64,000 nucleotides of DNA from Tetradesmus obliquus (taxonomy: Eukaryota; Chlorophyta; Chlorophyceae; Sphaeropleales; Scenedesmaceae): NCBI GenBank assembly GCA_030272155.1, contig CP126199.1:3956501-4020500 (forward strand), in the 5' to 3' direction. Under the pieces are notes generated by a model. That model searched no databases, had not been told where the DNA came from, and saw only the letters and a list, made by a program, of their open reading frames with translations. Shown here in pieces: positions 48,155-59,885 of the stretch; position 1 is the first letter of the stretch; the number at the start of each line of letters is the position of its first letter. The position numbers and the translations under genes were made by a program.

Positions 48155-51100
48155 CATGCTTTCAGTGCGTAGGTGTCCTCCAGGTACTTGTTGATGGCTG
48201 CACTCTCAAACAGGTACACGCCTGCAGCGCAGCAGTGACACACATACAGCACCGCAGACAAATCAGTTGCTCACACACTCTCGCACGCTACGGTGGCCCC
48301 CATATGCTCGGCGCGTACATGTCGGCTGCAGCAGCCAGGCCTGCAGGGGCAATGCCAGGCGCACCTTCAGCTGCAGATAACTCAACTTTGCGGTTAACCT
48401 GCCGCAGCAATAGCAAGCATCTACACAAGTACAAAAGCTGAAAGCATATTCAAAAGCCAGCAGCCAGCCCAGCGCACCCACCTGTGTTGGGGTCTTCCAG
48501 GTATGGCACCTGGAAGTGGCCGCGCTTCTCCAGCAGCTGCTGCCTCTTGGGGCTGCCTCGCGAGCACGTCACCTGCAGCATGCCAGCGGCAGCAGCAGCA
48601 GCAGCCGCCGCAGTGCAGCAGGCCGGTCAGCAGCTTGTTGAAAACGCCTTGAACTGTGCAGTAAGCTCAATCACTATCCTGCACACATGACTACTGTGAA
48701 GCGACTTTCCTGCATAAAAAACCCAGCACAGCACTCGCAGTGTGTGCAGAATCCATACTGCAGCAGCCCTGTGCAGAGTGTGCATCAACATCACCTCTTG
48801 CCAGCCGCCGTCGACACGAGGTATGAGCACAGCAGGCAGTAGCACTGCGCTGCCACTGGAGTGACTGCTGATATTTCAGTCGTGCTTGAAATTGCTTGCT
48901 GCACCCAACAAGCCTGTCATTGGCTCCCTGACTGAGCGCAATCACACACGTGACTCCCAACAATGAGTACAAAATCATCCTGGATGATCCAGGAGGATGA
49001 CAAAAGGCACTGTGCAGTACACAGTAGTACGCACCTGCTTGTACGGCAGCTCCAGCTCGCTCAGCGTCTCCTTGACCACCACCACAAAGGGGCTCAGCTC
49101 GTAGCCCCACATCACCAGCGGCTCAGCGGGCTGCTTGGAGGGCTTGGCTTTGCTGCCCTTGCCGACACTGCAGGCGGCACATGTTACGTGATGTTACATG
49201 ATGTTATGTTAATTTGAGGTAAGCGGTGATATGTGCTGTGTCAAGGCATGCATTACTATTCATTGGCCTGCTGGCAATGCTATTGAAACTAGCCAGACGC
49301 CTTGCTGACACGGCTGGCACCTACACTAGCATCAGTTGCAGCAGCTTCCCTGCAAAATGCAACACCAGACACACTAGCTTGCAGACAGTCAAGAAATTTT
49401 TGAATAACAACTCACCGAGGCGCCAAGGCCAGGCCGCAGGTGATGGTGGTGGCGGCTCCTAGGCGCAGCGCCAGCGGCACCTGGCCGTCACCATACTCGT
49501 TGAACAGATAGTTGATGATGTCGTCTGACTCATACATCTGCTTGCCTGCAGCACAATTGTTGACACACGCGAAGAAGTTCTATCAACAGCAGTGGATTGA
49601 GCCAAAACCAGCAGCCAGCATGTCCGCTGGTGACTCAGCTGCTTTGTGAGAGTCAATCACATGTGCTTGCTGCCTTGCTTGCCATTGGTGCTTCACTCGG
49701 GTTAGTAAAGACACTGCACATCATGGCAGCCTCTGCCTACCTGTGTTGTTGTCCACCAGATACGGGAACCTGCAGCACCAATGCAGAGACGAAGAAACAG
49801 CAACAGCTGTGTGAGCACAATAATGTTACCGACTTCTCAAACTCGCGCTTGTCAACGGCTGCTGTTCAGCATCAACCTAGCGAAAGCACTCTTTAGCGCC
49901 AGTCATTCACCAGGCAGCATACCCCTGGCTAGCTAAAGCTGCAAGCTGCAGCCGTGTCAACCAAGTGCGCTACAATGATGCAGCAATTATTGCTAATGAC
50001 CGTTCTGACCATTCCTTGCACAAGGTATCTCAATGTCGTGCACGCTGCATGTTGCTGCGTAAGCTGCTGTGCGTGCTGCGCCACTCACTGCGCCTTGCCT
50101 CCCAGCTCCACTGCCTTAGGCCGCCACACCTTGCCGTCCCTGGGCGTGGGGTACACAGTGACGTCAAGGTCCAGGATGCTAATCGCCTCCCGCACCTGTG
50201 CAGCAGCAGCAGCAGAAGGCACAGAGGCATCAGAAACGCTGTTATCAGCACCACTCCGTCGACTCCACGGATCTGCTTGGCTGAAACATGCACTCTTGTT
50301 GCCATGACCAGCAGTGGACGCGCCGAGTGACATATCAGCGCGAGGCATGCGATTCAACAGCTGCTGCCAGCAGCGGCCCTGCATGCAGCCACAGGGGTAC
50401 CAACCCTCCTGCCATGCAGCCAGCAAGGTGACTGATGCCCTGGCCGCTTGCCTGCTGCTTCTGTTACTGCTGCCTGCTGTTGTTGACTGGTTCCTGCTGC
50501 ATCTGAAGCTGCTTCCCGCTGCCACTTGTGCTATCTGCTGCGCACCTTCCTGCAGAAGGGGCAGCCTTGGAACTCATACAGCTCGATGGGCTTCACGGGC
50601 CGCTTGAAGGTGCCGACCTGGCAGCAGTCAACACAACACACAATCCAGTGGCTTGAAGTGTTGCTATTTGGCTACAGGACCTTAAAAAGAACTGCCGTGA
50701 GCAGGTCTGCTGCATTCTGGAGCATCACACGCCTGCAGTTGGTTGTCTGGCTGACAAACAACCTGCAGCATGGGCATCCTATTGCATGCACGTATGCGGC
50801 TGGCTGTAGGCAGATGGCAGGCACCTCACAGGTTTGCTGCAGCCAAAACCGTTGGCGCACCTTTGATGTCTCCCTCACTGCGCGGCCGCCTGCTGTCATC
50901 ACTGAATACTTGCCAGCCTCTGCCCCAGCATCAACAAACTCGCTTTTGTAACCCACTGCAAAGCCGCCAGTGCCAAAGCGCGCCAGAGCTGCAAACGCAG
51001 CAGATGCGATCTGCAGCAGCAAATGAGCAGCAGGGTGAGCAGAGCGGCGGCCACTAGCACTTGCTGCACGGACGACAACCTGATTCTGTGCTTGCCATGT

Positions 51101-51794
51101 GTGGTGCAGCATGCTGCATGACAAACGAGCATATGCTAATGATGCTAGTCCTTTCATGACCAACCGCTGTGGTTAGCCCTGATCCTGCTGCTACTATGAT
51201 ATGGGCGAGGCTGCAAGTTAAGCTTCAACAGCTCATTGGATGCAAGCCTGCTGCTTACTGTTGTCAGCTGCCCGTCAGCCACTGTGAAGCGCTTGGGCTC
51301 TGGCCCTGCATTCCTCAGTTCCTGTGTCACTGCTGCCGGCGCCTGCAGCCATTACACACACAGCACAGGACAGCACGACCAATGTGTCTGTCGGTTGCTT
51401 CCTTGTCGAGAGGATGAGGGAAATGACGCCGCATGCCAAGCTGATGAGCGGGCCCACGTGGAAAGCGTACCCCACCCCAACCATTGACGCCCTTGCAGTC
51501 CTTGATAACCCGCAAGCTTTTCATATCATTGAGCTGATACCACAGAGAGGCTGATTGCTGCTTGAGAAGCGCCACATAGATGAGCTGCAGTAGCTGGGCC
51601 AAGTGACTACTGGTGGGTGGGTGGGTGACTGTGGGCCACACACCCGCTGCAACTGACACCAGCAACAGCGGGCCTGAGCGCACCTGGCCGTCAGAACCTG
51701 AACCTGAAGCCATTGCCCTCACAGAAAGAGCAGACCTAGCAGCAGGCCGTGCTGCAGTTTGCGCAGCACGCAGGGGTGTGGAGTGCACCAACAT
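48154..51794 (-). CDS. Plastid protein with two GST-N/thioredoxin-fold domains
   Basis: Matches the plant family of Arabidopsis AT5G03880, chloroplast proteins with two glutaredoxin-like GST N-terminal domains in tandem; biochemical role not established to my knowledge. Exons: 51794-51684, 51342-51259, 51010-50861, 50617-50546, 50195-50089, 49769-49741, 49545-49416, 49167-49035, 48572-48482, 48221-48154; in phase, 324 residues. Residues 1-37 form a typical transit peptide (STPLRAAQTAARPAARSALS). Domain 1: ELYEFQGCPFCRKVREA (Cys134, Cys137), VELGGKAQFPYLVDNNTGKQ, MYESDDIINYL. Domain 2: VMWGYELSPFVVVVKE, CSRGSPKRQQLLEKRGHFQ, VPYLEDPNTG, FESAAINKYLE. The second active site has SPFV instead of CPFC, so only domain 1 can use a thiol there. 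Exon 6 has just 29 bp. Divergent from the ShKT-aldo-keto reductase gene. Confidence 0.88.
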
Positions 51795-52285
51795 GCTACC
51801 TGTCACTTTCTGAATGTTTGGCAGGATCGCGTACAGACGGTGCGAAATCATTGAATGAACAACAAACTGGGCATCTGATTGCGCGGGTTGGCACGTAGCG
51901 TGCTCACACCGCTCTTGAAAACCCTTGAAAACAATGACAAAAGGATGGCGACAGCTCAAACAATACATATGTATTAAAAGGGTCAGACCATCTGTTTGAA
52001 GACGCTTAGCAGAGCAGAACACGGCGCAACGCCATCAACCGACTCAGCAGGACTGCAGCAACTGCAACAGGACGCCTTTTTTGTGTGTTCTAGGTCTAGC
52101 CTTGCAAACAGGAGCAACCGGTTGTCTTGTCTCTAGCCTCGATCCCTCCTGCAAGGAACCTTCTGACCAGCATCACCTCAGCTGCAGCAGGGCAGCAGCG
52201 TACGCAGGAGTGGGCCCACTCTGGGCGTGGTCAGGGGCTGCATGCCCTAAACAATGGCCACCAGGCGTGGCATCAGCAACAGCCC
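51795..52285. promoter_or_regulatory. Divergent promoter, double GST-N / ShKT-AKR
   Basis: 491 bp between start codons of two redox-type genes. It is AT-richer around 51900-52000 (AACAATACATATGTATTAAA near 51959). No defined element recognised. Confidence 0.45.
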
Positions 52286-55200
52286 ATGACATTCATGGCT
52301 GACAGCTTGGCTCGTAAGATTCCCTTTGTCATTGGGGCGATTGTGGTGCTGCTGGTTGTCAACACAGCACTGCAGTATGCAGCTGGGCCAGCGCTGCAGC
52401 AGGCATTGCCACCGCAGGAGATGAGGAATACTGTGCGTGTTGGGACTGTACAAGAGGTGCCCAGCAACCAGCACGGGCCTAACCATGACCTGATAACAGA
52501 TGTAGCTCCTGGGGGCGCAGATGCAGAGTTGCTGTGTGCGGACAAAAAGGCTGGCTGCGATCCACAGTGAGTGATGATTTTCGCTGAATTTGCAGTAGTT
52601 CAACTTATGCACGGCAGTGCTCACAGTCAGGTCTGGCATAAACAGCATGGTGACCATGTGACAAGGTGCACATGTAGAGAGGACAGGTGATTGAAGCAAG
52701 CAGGGTGGTGCCAGCTCACGCAGCTGCCCTCATCGCTGCGGTCAGCCCCAGCCCTCTGCTGCTGCCCCAGCCCTGCTGCAACTGTTTAGTGTCTGGCTGT
52801 CAACGGGTATGGCAATCGATTCAGCAGCGTAACTGCTACCAACTTGATCAGTGCCTGCAGGCTGCTGCTGTCTCTCCAACCCGTGCTCCTGCGTTTTGCT
52901 GCCCGTGCGAATCGTGCAGGCTATGCAGCAAAGTATCTGTGAAGTACCAGGAGTGCAAGGCCACCTGCAACACATGTGACGAGCTGCGCAGCACAATCCA
53001 AGCAGACACCAAGCTGCAAGTGCGGGTGGTGCAGCAGCTCAGCGCGTGTATAGACCTGCTGCCCAGCTGTGCAGCATGGGTGAAGGAGTCACGCTGCACG
53101 CGTGAGCCCAAATCCATGCTGGAGCTATGCCAGGTGCGCAACAGCAGCACAGAGTAAAGGGTTTTGGGGGCTGCTGGCAGTGCTGCACGCTGGTGTGTGG
53201 GGCATGAGCATGCGTGTTGCTGATGATGCAAGCAGAACATGGCGCTACTGGCAGCTTCTGCAGCAGCGTGCAGCAGCAAGTGGTCACCCACATTTGATGC
53301 TAGTTTTCCTGATGATGTATGTATTCACATGCGTTGACTGACTTGCTGCAGGCGTCATGTGGCTTCTGCCTGCCGCCTCTCGTGAGCCCTCTGGCTGCCG
53401 ACAGCAGCAGCAGCAGCAAGGGCGGCAGCAGCAGCCAGCAACACGCGGCAGGCACACTGCGCGACAGCAGCAGCAGGGGCGGTAGCGATGGTGCTACCTC
53501 CAGCACGCTGCTGGATGACTGCCAGGATGACATCAATGTGTGTCCATACTTGGCGTTCACGGGATTGTGCGGCAGCGACAGCTTGTGGATCGCCACGCAG
53601 TGCCCGCGCAGCTGCAAGAAGTGTTCACCAAGCGTCATGACAGGTGGGTAGGATTAGGTTGCAGTTGCGCCACCACAGCAGCATCGCTTTGTTGGTGTGG
53701 TTTGGACATCTGATGAAACTGTCAACACACCTTGCACCAGCACAGCCTGTTGCCCCCGCCGCACAGTAGCAATAGAAGCATGGTGCTTGCATGGCCCAAC
53801 CTTATCGTCTAACTTCTGCTTTCATGTTTCTAGCTGCAGGATTGCAGCCTGCTAGTGTTGTGTTTCTTGGTCTTGCAGCCAGTCAGCCTCCAGAAACACA
53901 CTTGGGTTTCGCCACAACACTGTAACACTGTGAAAATGTGCATGCTGCTGCTTCTTGCCTTATGCTGCAGCTGGCAGCCACAGAGCTGCTGAGCAGCCGC
54001 AGCTCACCCAGCAGATTGTAGACAGCAGCATCAGCAAAGACAGCGACAGCACCACTGCTGACGCCCCCACCAGCAAACCTGCGGGCTCCGTGCTGAAGCA
54101 GCTGGTGCTAGCCACTCCAAAGGAGAGCAGCTACAGCTTGTATGGCAGCCATGCAGCTGATGGCACGGTGTTTACAGCGCAGCAGCTGCAGGAGTGGCCT
54201 GTTCAGGGCTGCAAGGATTACGTGGTGAGTTGGGGCGGCGCTCACAAACGGATCAGCAAGGCTCTGGATATTTGCATTGGATGCTTGGAAGCTGTGAAAG
54301 ATGAAATGCTGTGTGCAGAGCAGGTTTTCCAGCCAGCGTACTTGAACATAGAGTGATGCTGCAGCAGGTGTGGCTGCAACCTGCAGCTGTGCTCTGCTTG
54401 TCCGCTACAGCGGCGCATGCAACCTTCCAGTTATGCAAGTAACAGCAGAACAACTCAGCCAAACCTGCGGTGCTGCTAGTATGTTTGGTTGCAAGCAACT
54501 CCTTGCTGCTGCAGCAGGCTCTTATCAGGCAGCTGCATGCTGCTGTAGCAGGCTTATTAAGCTGCCTGTGGTTACTGCATCGCCTTGCAGGACCGCTGCC
54601 CTGCTTGGGCGGCTGACGGCGAGTGCAGCAGGAACGTTGACTACATGGCCATTTCCTGCAAGGCTTCCTGCAAGAACTGCAAGTTGTACAGCACACAGCA
54701 GCCATTCCGGCTAGTGCAGCTCAACAGCGGCTATGCGATGCCTGCAGTGGGCTTTGGCACTGCAGGTTTGGGCATCGGCACAGCAGCTGCGGTGCAGTAT
54801 GCAGTGTCGGCGGGCTATCGGTTGATAGACACAGCAGAGGTGAGGCACCTGCAGCACAGAGCTGATGCTTGCGCTGCGTGCTGCTTGTTGTGGACTGTGT
54901 GCTGTTTGGCTGCGCCGCGCTACAGCGTCTGCAGCAAGAGCGGCGGTAGCAGCGTTGTTTGCATGCATGCACAGCCGTGCTTGCCCCGCAGCTCCAAAGT
55001 GCATGTTGTGCTTGCTGCTAGCCTGGCTGTACAATCTTCTCGGCATTGAACCGCCCATCCCTCCTGGAAACTGCCTGCCTGCTGCTGCGCTGCGCCTCTG
55101 CTGCGGCAGTCGCCTGACTGGTACAGCGAAGACCAGGTTGGCGTGGGCATTGCAGCAGCAAAGGTGCCACGGGAGCAGCTCTTCCTCACCAGCAAGGTGC

Positions 55201-56476
55201 ACCCGCGCGACCTGGGCCGCAATGCCACACTTGCCGCGCTCAAGCGCAGCTTGGCGAAGCTGCAGACGCACTACCTGGACCTGTTCCTGCTGCACTACCC
55301 CTCGTGCTCGCCCGGCACCAACTGCGTGCCGCACCCGCACAAGCGCTGGCAGGACAGCTGGAAGGCGCTGGAGGAGCTGCAGGCAGCGCAGCTGGTGCGC
55401 AGCATAGGTGAGGCTGGCGTACGCTGCTCGGTGCTGACCTGGCTGGTCAGCTTGGGCTGTAGCAGTCGCTGAGCAAGTGCAGTGGGGCTGGTGTGCCGTG
55501 ACGGTTGTCGAACCGATGGTTCTTGGGGGTGTGCATGGCCTACAAGCTTACATAGGAGCAGGCAGCATCAAGAACATATGTTAGCGTGTTTCCCCAGCAT
55601 TAGCTCTTTGTGCTGTCGCCAGCGGTAGACCATGCCACTGCAAGCACAAGCAGCTGCGGTGCTTGCAGATCAACCCGGCATGCTGCCGAAAGGTTGAGAC
55701 AGGCTGCTGCTCGAGCTCTGTGCCTCACTCCTCTTCTTCCACACTTCTCGACTGTTTCATTGTGCAGGGGTGAGCAACTTTGGCCTGGCTGAGATGGCTG
55801 AGCTGCTGAAACTGGCCAAGGTCAAGCCTGCGGTGCTGGAGTCGCGCAGCGACCCCTTTGCCATCAACCACCACCTCATCAATCTGGCAATTGAGAATAA
55901 CATCACGTTTGTGGGCTACAGCAGCCTGGGCACGCAGTGGATCAATTCTCCGGCTGCAACCAACCCCGTTTTTTCAAACGAGGTGCTGCAGGTAGGCGTG
56001 TGTCGGCGTGCAGTTGATGCCTGGCGGCAGGCTTGTTGAGTGTAGCTATGCTGCGTGCATTGTATGCAGCTGCAATGCAAATTGACACCAGTGTCAGCTC
56101 AGATGCCATCCAGCACCAGGTGCGCAGTATCTTACGGTCATGTGCCAGCCTAATCCTGCTGCTGGTTAACCTTGACCAACAAGAACGTAACGACGTGCTC
56201 ACCCCTTTTCTTCTTATGTCTGCTCTGCTCTGCTCTGGCTGCTTTGCTTGCTTGCAGGAAGTGGCAGCAAACCACCCTGGCAAGTCTGTGGCGCAGGTTG
56301 TGCTGCGCTGGGCCCTGCAGCGTGGCCAGGTCGTCATTCCTCGCAGCAGCTCCACGCAGCACATTGCTGACAACCTGGCATTGTTTGACTTTGAGCTGTC
56401 GGACGTAGAGATGCAGGCGATCAATGGGCTGGATGGAACGTGGAAGACAGGCGGCCTGCCTCTACCTGTTGCTTAG
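52286..56476 (+). CDS. Membrane-anchored triple-ShKT aldo-keto reductase
   Basis: Exons: 52286-52566, 52920-53133, 53352-53643, 53971-54224, 54591-54839, 55110-55407, 55768-55991, 56258-56476; in phase, 676 residues. Residues 13-30 are a single helix after a short basic tail (ARK), giving type II topology with the rest in the secretory lumen or outside. Three ShKT six-Cys modules follow: about 137-171 (CIDLLPSC...CQASCGFC), 222-256 (CQDDINVC...CPRSCKKC) and 344-379 (GCKDYVDRC...CKASCKNC). ShKT 1 and 3 are each split by an intron. Residues about 390-676 are an aldo-keto reductase barrel with an apparently complete tetrad: Asp427 (LIDTAE), Tyr435 (DWYSED), Lys459 (LTSKVH), His492 (LLHYP), plus VSNFG and VVIPRSSS for NADP(H) binding. 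Substrate unknown. ShKT modules also accompany algal and plant prolyl 4-hydroxylases. Confidence 0.88.
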
Positions 56477-57134
56477 TGGCTGAATGGCTGAAGCAGGATG
56501 ACAGCCATGCAGCCGCAGCATCCACATTGTCAAACTAGCAATAGCTCAGGTGCAGCTATGTGCATTTGACCGATCACTGGCATTGGCAATGCTGCTGGTG
56601 ACATGCCTGGTACCGGTGTGCGTACGTCACGCTCAGAACCCGTGTGCGCTGCCTGAGTGTGCCCTCAGAGGCTATCTAAGAGGTCACCTGGTGGTATGAA
56701 GGATCGTGGTGCAATCTTGTATATGCGAGCATCCAGGGTGTCTCATGGTAATCTGTGCGTGCTGATTGACCTGCATCTGTCACAGGGGCCATGTTGTACT
56801 GCGAGGGTTTGCTCTTTTTGTACCGCAGTCACTAACATTTTTTACAGGCCTTAGGCTACTTTATTGATGTAAATGGGGTAACTGAAACTTTTACTCGCGC
56901 AAATACGCCGCTCAGCTGCGTGAAGAAACAGAAGTCGCGGCAAACAGCAGAACATCCTGAGGAACGACACGAACGCCATATATGTACTACATACAGTACG
57001 CACTGTACAGTGACTGTAGTTAAAGCTATTTGGGCTTTCGCGCAGCACGCTGCACAGGCAGCAGCTGTTGCTGGTTGGTCTTGATGATGACCGCTGCTGC
57101 AAGTGCTGGTCCATAGTAAAAGCAGCTCAACACA
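56477..57134. other. Intergenic between tandem plus-strand genes
   Basis: 3' UTR of the ShKT reductase and promoter of the NPSN gene. It is AT-richer near 56830-57010. No exon chain seen. Confidence 0.5.
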
Positions 57135-59243
57135 ATGAGCTGGGGCAAAACTGACCAAGAGATTCGTTTAGATGCCTTATTTGGCGCGTTAGAATTGGAC
57201 TTTGGCAAGCTTGAGAAGGCCAGGGACCCGGCCAAAGTTCAGGGCCTTCTGAAGGAGGTGACCAAGAAGCTCAAGGACGCAAAGGCGTAAGTGGCAGAGA
57301 TTCACAAAGCAATAGCTGAGTTGTTGACCACTCAAATCTCATTAGTGGCATCCACAAGCCAGTGTCAGCTGTTTGGCAGCAGCAATAGCAGAGACAGCTA
57401 CAGCAGTGCCTGGTGCTCATCTGCGCTGGCATGGCTGTGATGACTATCTCACGTACTGCAGCTGCGGCTCCAGCTGTTGTCAGTCTTTGAACTAGGCTCT
57501 TGAAAATCAACTGCTGCTCCATTGCTTTCTTTGGCGCTTCCAGGCTTATTCATGAGTTTGAGCGTGAAGCTCGCACAGATGGCATGCCTGCTAGGGAGAT
57601 GGCGGACCGCAAACGCAGGGCAGCCAATGAGCTCAACCGCTTCATTGCGCTCAAGAAGCAGTACAGCAGCACAGAGGATGGACGCAATGAGCTGCTAGCA
57701 GGGGCAGGGCCAGTCACAGCAGGGCAGGCAGAAACCAGCGTTGGCTATGATGGTGAGCGTGGTTGACCAGCACAGCAGGATGCTGCTGACAGATGATGCT
57801 GTTGACATAAGCTGAGCAAGAGGTACCATCTACTGCAATTAACACATAATGAGCAAGTCCCATATTACTGTGCATGGCGTGAGTGCAGCATCACTTGCCC
57901 CGTGGTCAAATGCAGGCGCTTAGCTTGCAGGACAGCAGCAAGCAGGACAGCAGGACAGCATTGGTGTTGGCAGCAGTGCTTGCACCTGGTTACACAAGTT
58001 GGTCAGTTGCAAAACCAGCAAGGAAAAGCACTAAGCACACACAAAAGTAGCTCAACATGGTGGGTTCCTGGCTGCGTGCACGCGTGCAGGCATGACCATG
58101 CAGGAGCTCATGAAGGAGGGACGCAAAGGTGTGCAGGAGATTGATGGCACGCTCAACAGGGCAGAGAAAGTGGTGGAGGACACGCTGCAGATTGGGCAGC
58201 AGGTGCGCGGCCAGACGGCAGTAAGGCGCACACCCTGGGGTTGCCTGCAGGACGAACATGCAGCAACAGCAATGACAGGCTTTGATGCAGATGTGCATCA
58301 GTGTCTGTCCCCCTGCAGACGGTCCTGTGTGCTGGTCAACGAAGCAGAGTATCAAATGGAAATGCGTGTACCTGCCAAGCACGGTGCCTTGCACCCGCTA
58401 TCACCAATTGTGGCACCCGAAAGTAATCGTGGCAGAGCCGTGGCACGTTGCTTGCAGGAAGGTAGCGCGAGTTGACTTCACTCTGTGCTCTGCTTGGTTC
58501 ATCTGGCCTGCAGACTGCCGCCACGCTTCATGACCAGACGCAGCAGCTGAACAAGATTGTTGACGACCTGAACGAAATTGAGTTCACAATGAAGAAGGCC
58601 ACGAAGGTCATTGCAGACATTGGCAAGGGCATCATGACAGATAGGTGAGGCAGCACTGGCACTGCAGCACTGGGACAGCATGACACAGCACAGCAAGTCA
58701 AAGTAATCAGCACAGCGAAGGTCGTCCTGTGCTAGTGTGAGACAGGTATGGCTGGCCGAGGGCCGCGGTAGCTGGAACAGACTTGTTACACAGCAGAGCT
58801 GCAAGTAGAGCACATCGCTTTAGTGTTTGTCCTGCCTTACAATAGAAGAACACAGAAGCTAACACTGACCACACGCAGGTCGCATTCGTATCGATAACTA
58901 TTCCAATCCGCATGTGCACCCAGTTGACCAGCACTGACAAGATCTCATTGGTGCCCCTGCACGCAGGTGCATCATGTTCCTGCTGTTCCTGGTGGTGTGT
59001 GGTGTGATTGCGCTGGTGGTGGTCAAGGTGGTCAAGCCCAACCAGAAGGCCATCCAGTCAGCAGCAGAGTCAGTGGGCCTGCCTACGTGGAATGCCACGC
59101 AGATCCAGCAGACAGTAACCAACGCAGTCAGCAATGTGGCTGGCAAGACAGCGGACACACTGGGCAGCGTAGGAGGGCGGCGGCTGAGGATGCACGCAGC
59201 TGGCGCAGACACGGGGCAGCGCTGGCGGCTGGAGGGCTGGTAG
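57135..59243 (+). CDS. NPSN1: NPSN1-type Qb-SNARE
   Basis: Novel plant SNAREs are Qb-SNAREs of the plasma membrane and cell plate that pair with syntaxins in exocytosis. Exons: 57135-57286, 57544-57752, 58090-58202, 58514-58644, 58967-59243; in phase, 293 residues. N-terminal helical region: LEKARD, EVTKKLKDAKALIHEFERE, RRAANELNRFIALKKQYSS (plant NPSN: ELNSYVALKKKYSS). The SNARE motif begins at MTMQELMKEG; the zero-layer Gln is in LHDQTQQLNKIVDDL. The motif ends IADIGKGIMTDRCIM and runs straight into the tail anchor (FLLFLVVCGVIALVVVKVVK), as in NPSN11-13. After the anchor is a roughly 65-residue tail, longer than in plants and Gly/Arg-rich at the end. Spacing to the neighbours gives no functional link. 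Confidence 0.88.
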
Positions 59244-59885
59244 TGGCTGGCGGCAGCATTGTAGAGTAGGGGGTGGTGGCTGAGGGCGGGGGGTAGGGGT
59301 GGGAGGGTCGAAAGGGAGGTAGGGGGCAGCACCGGCTGCCATTGTCGAGTTTTCTAGGGTAGGTGGTGGAAACATACATACCAGGACAGAAGTGATATGC
59401 TTCTGCAGGTGCTATGCATGTGGTACTACCATAGTATGCAAGCACATAGGCATTTTTGGTTTTGCAGGATGCAGTCGCACAAGAAGCACAACATTGTTGT
59501 CAGGCTGCCTTTTTTGCCAAAGCCAGTGGCTGTGACTGCCGAGATGGATTGCGCAGAGACAACGTGCTCCTATGGTATCATGATGTGCAGTTGGCGGGTT
59601 GCCGCTCAGGGAATTGATTGCGCTAGGCGCAGCTGACTCAGGCATTGTTCTAGGCTGCTATCGCGCAACATACAGGCGATTGCCAGGTTTTAGCAAGCAG
59701 AAGTGCTACCAAAGTAACAGAGGTTGTTTTTGCTGAGGTCATCACATCTGCAATATGCAGTCATTGTTGTTGCTGGCTGTCCTTTTGCTGTGGTGCACCT
59801 GTGGATGCTTCATGAGTTGAATTCCACAGCCGCATCTCAAAAAGCAGGCTGCTTGCAGGGCAGCTTGCATCAACCTGGCACCGGC
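59244..59885. other. Intergenic, NPSN to dihydrouridine synthase
   Basis: 3' UTR of NPSN1, with a G-rich run at 59270-59330 (repeated GGGGG blocks), and the promoter of the next gene. An in-frame ATG at 59805 could be an alternative start of the next gene. Confidence 0.45.
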
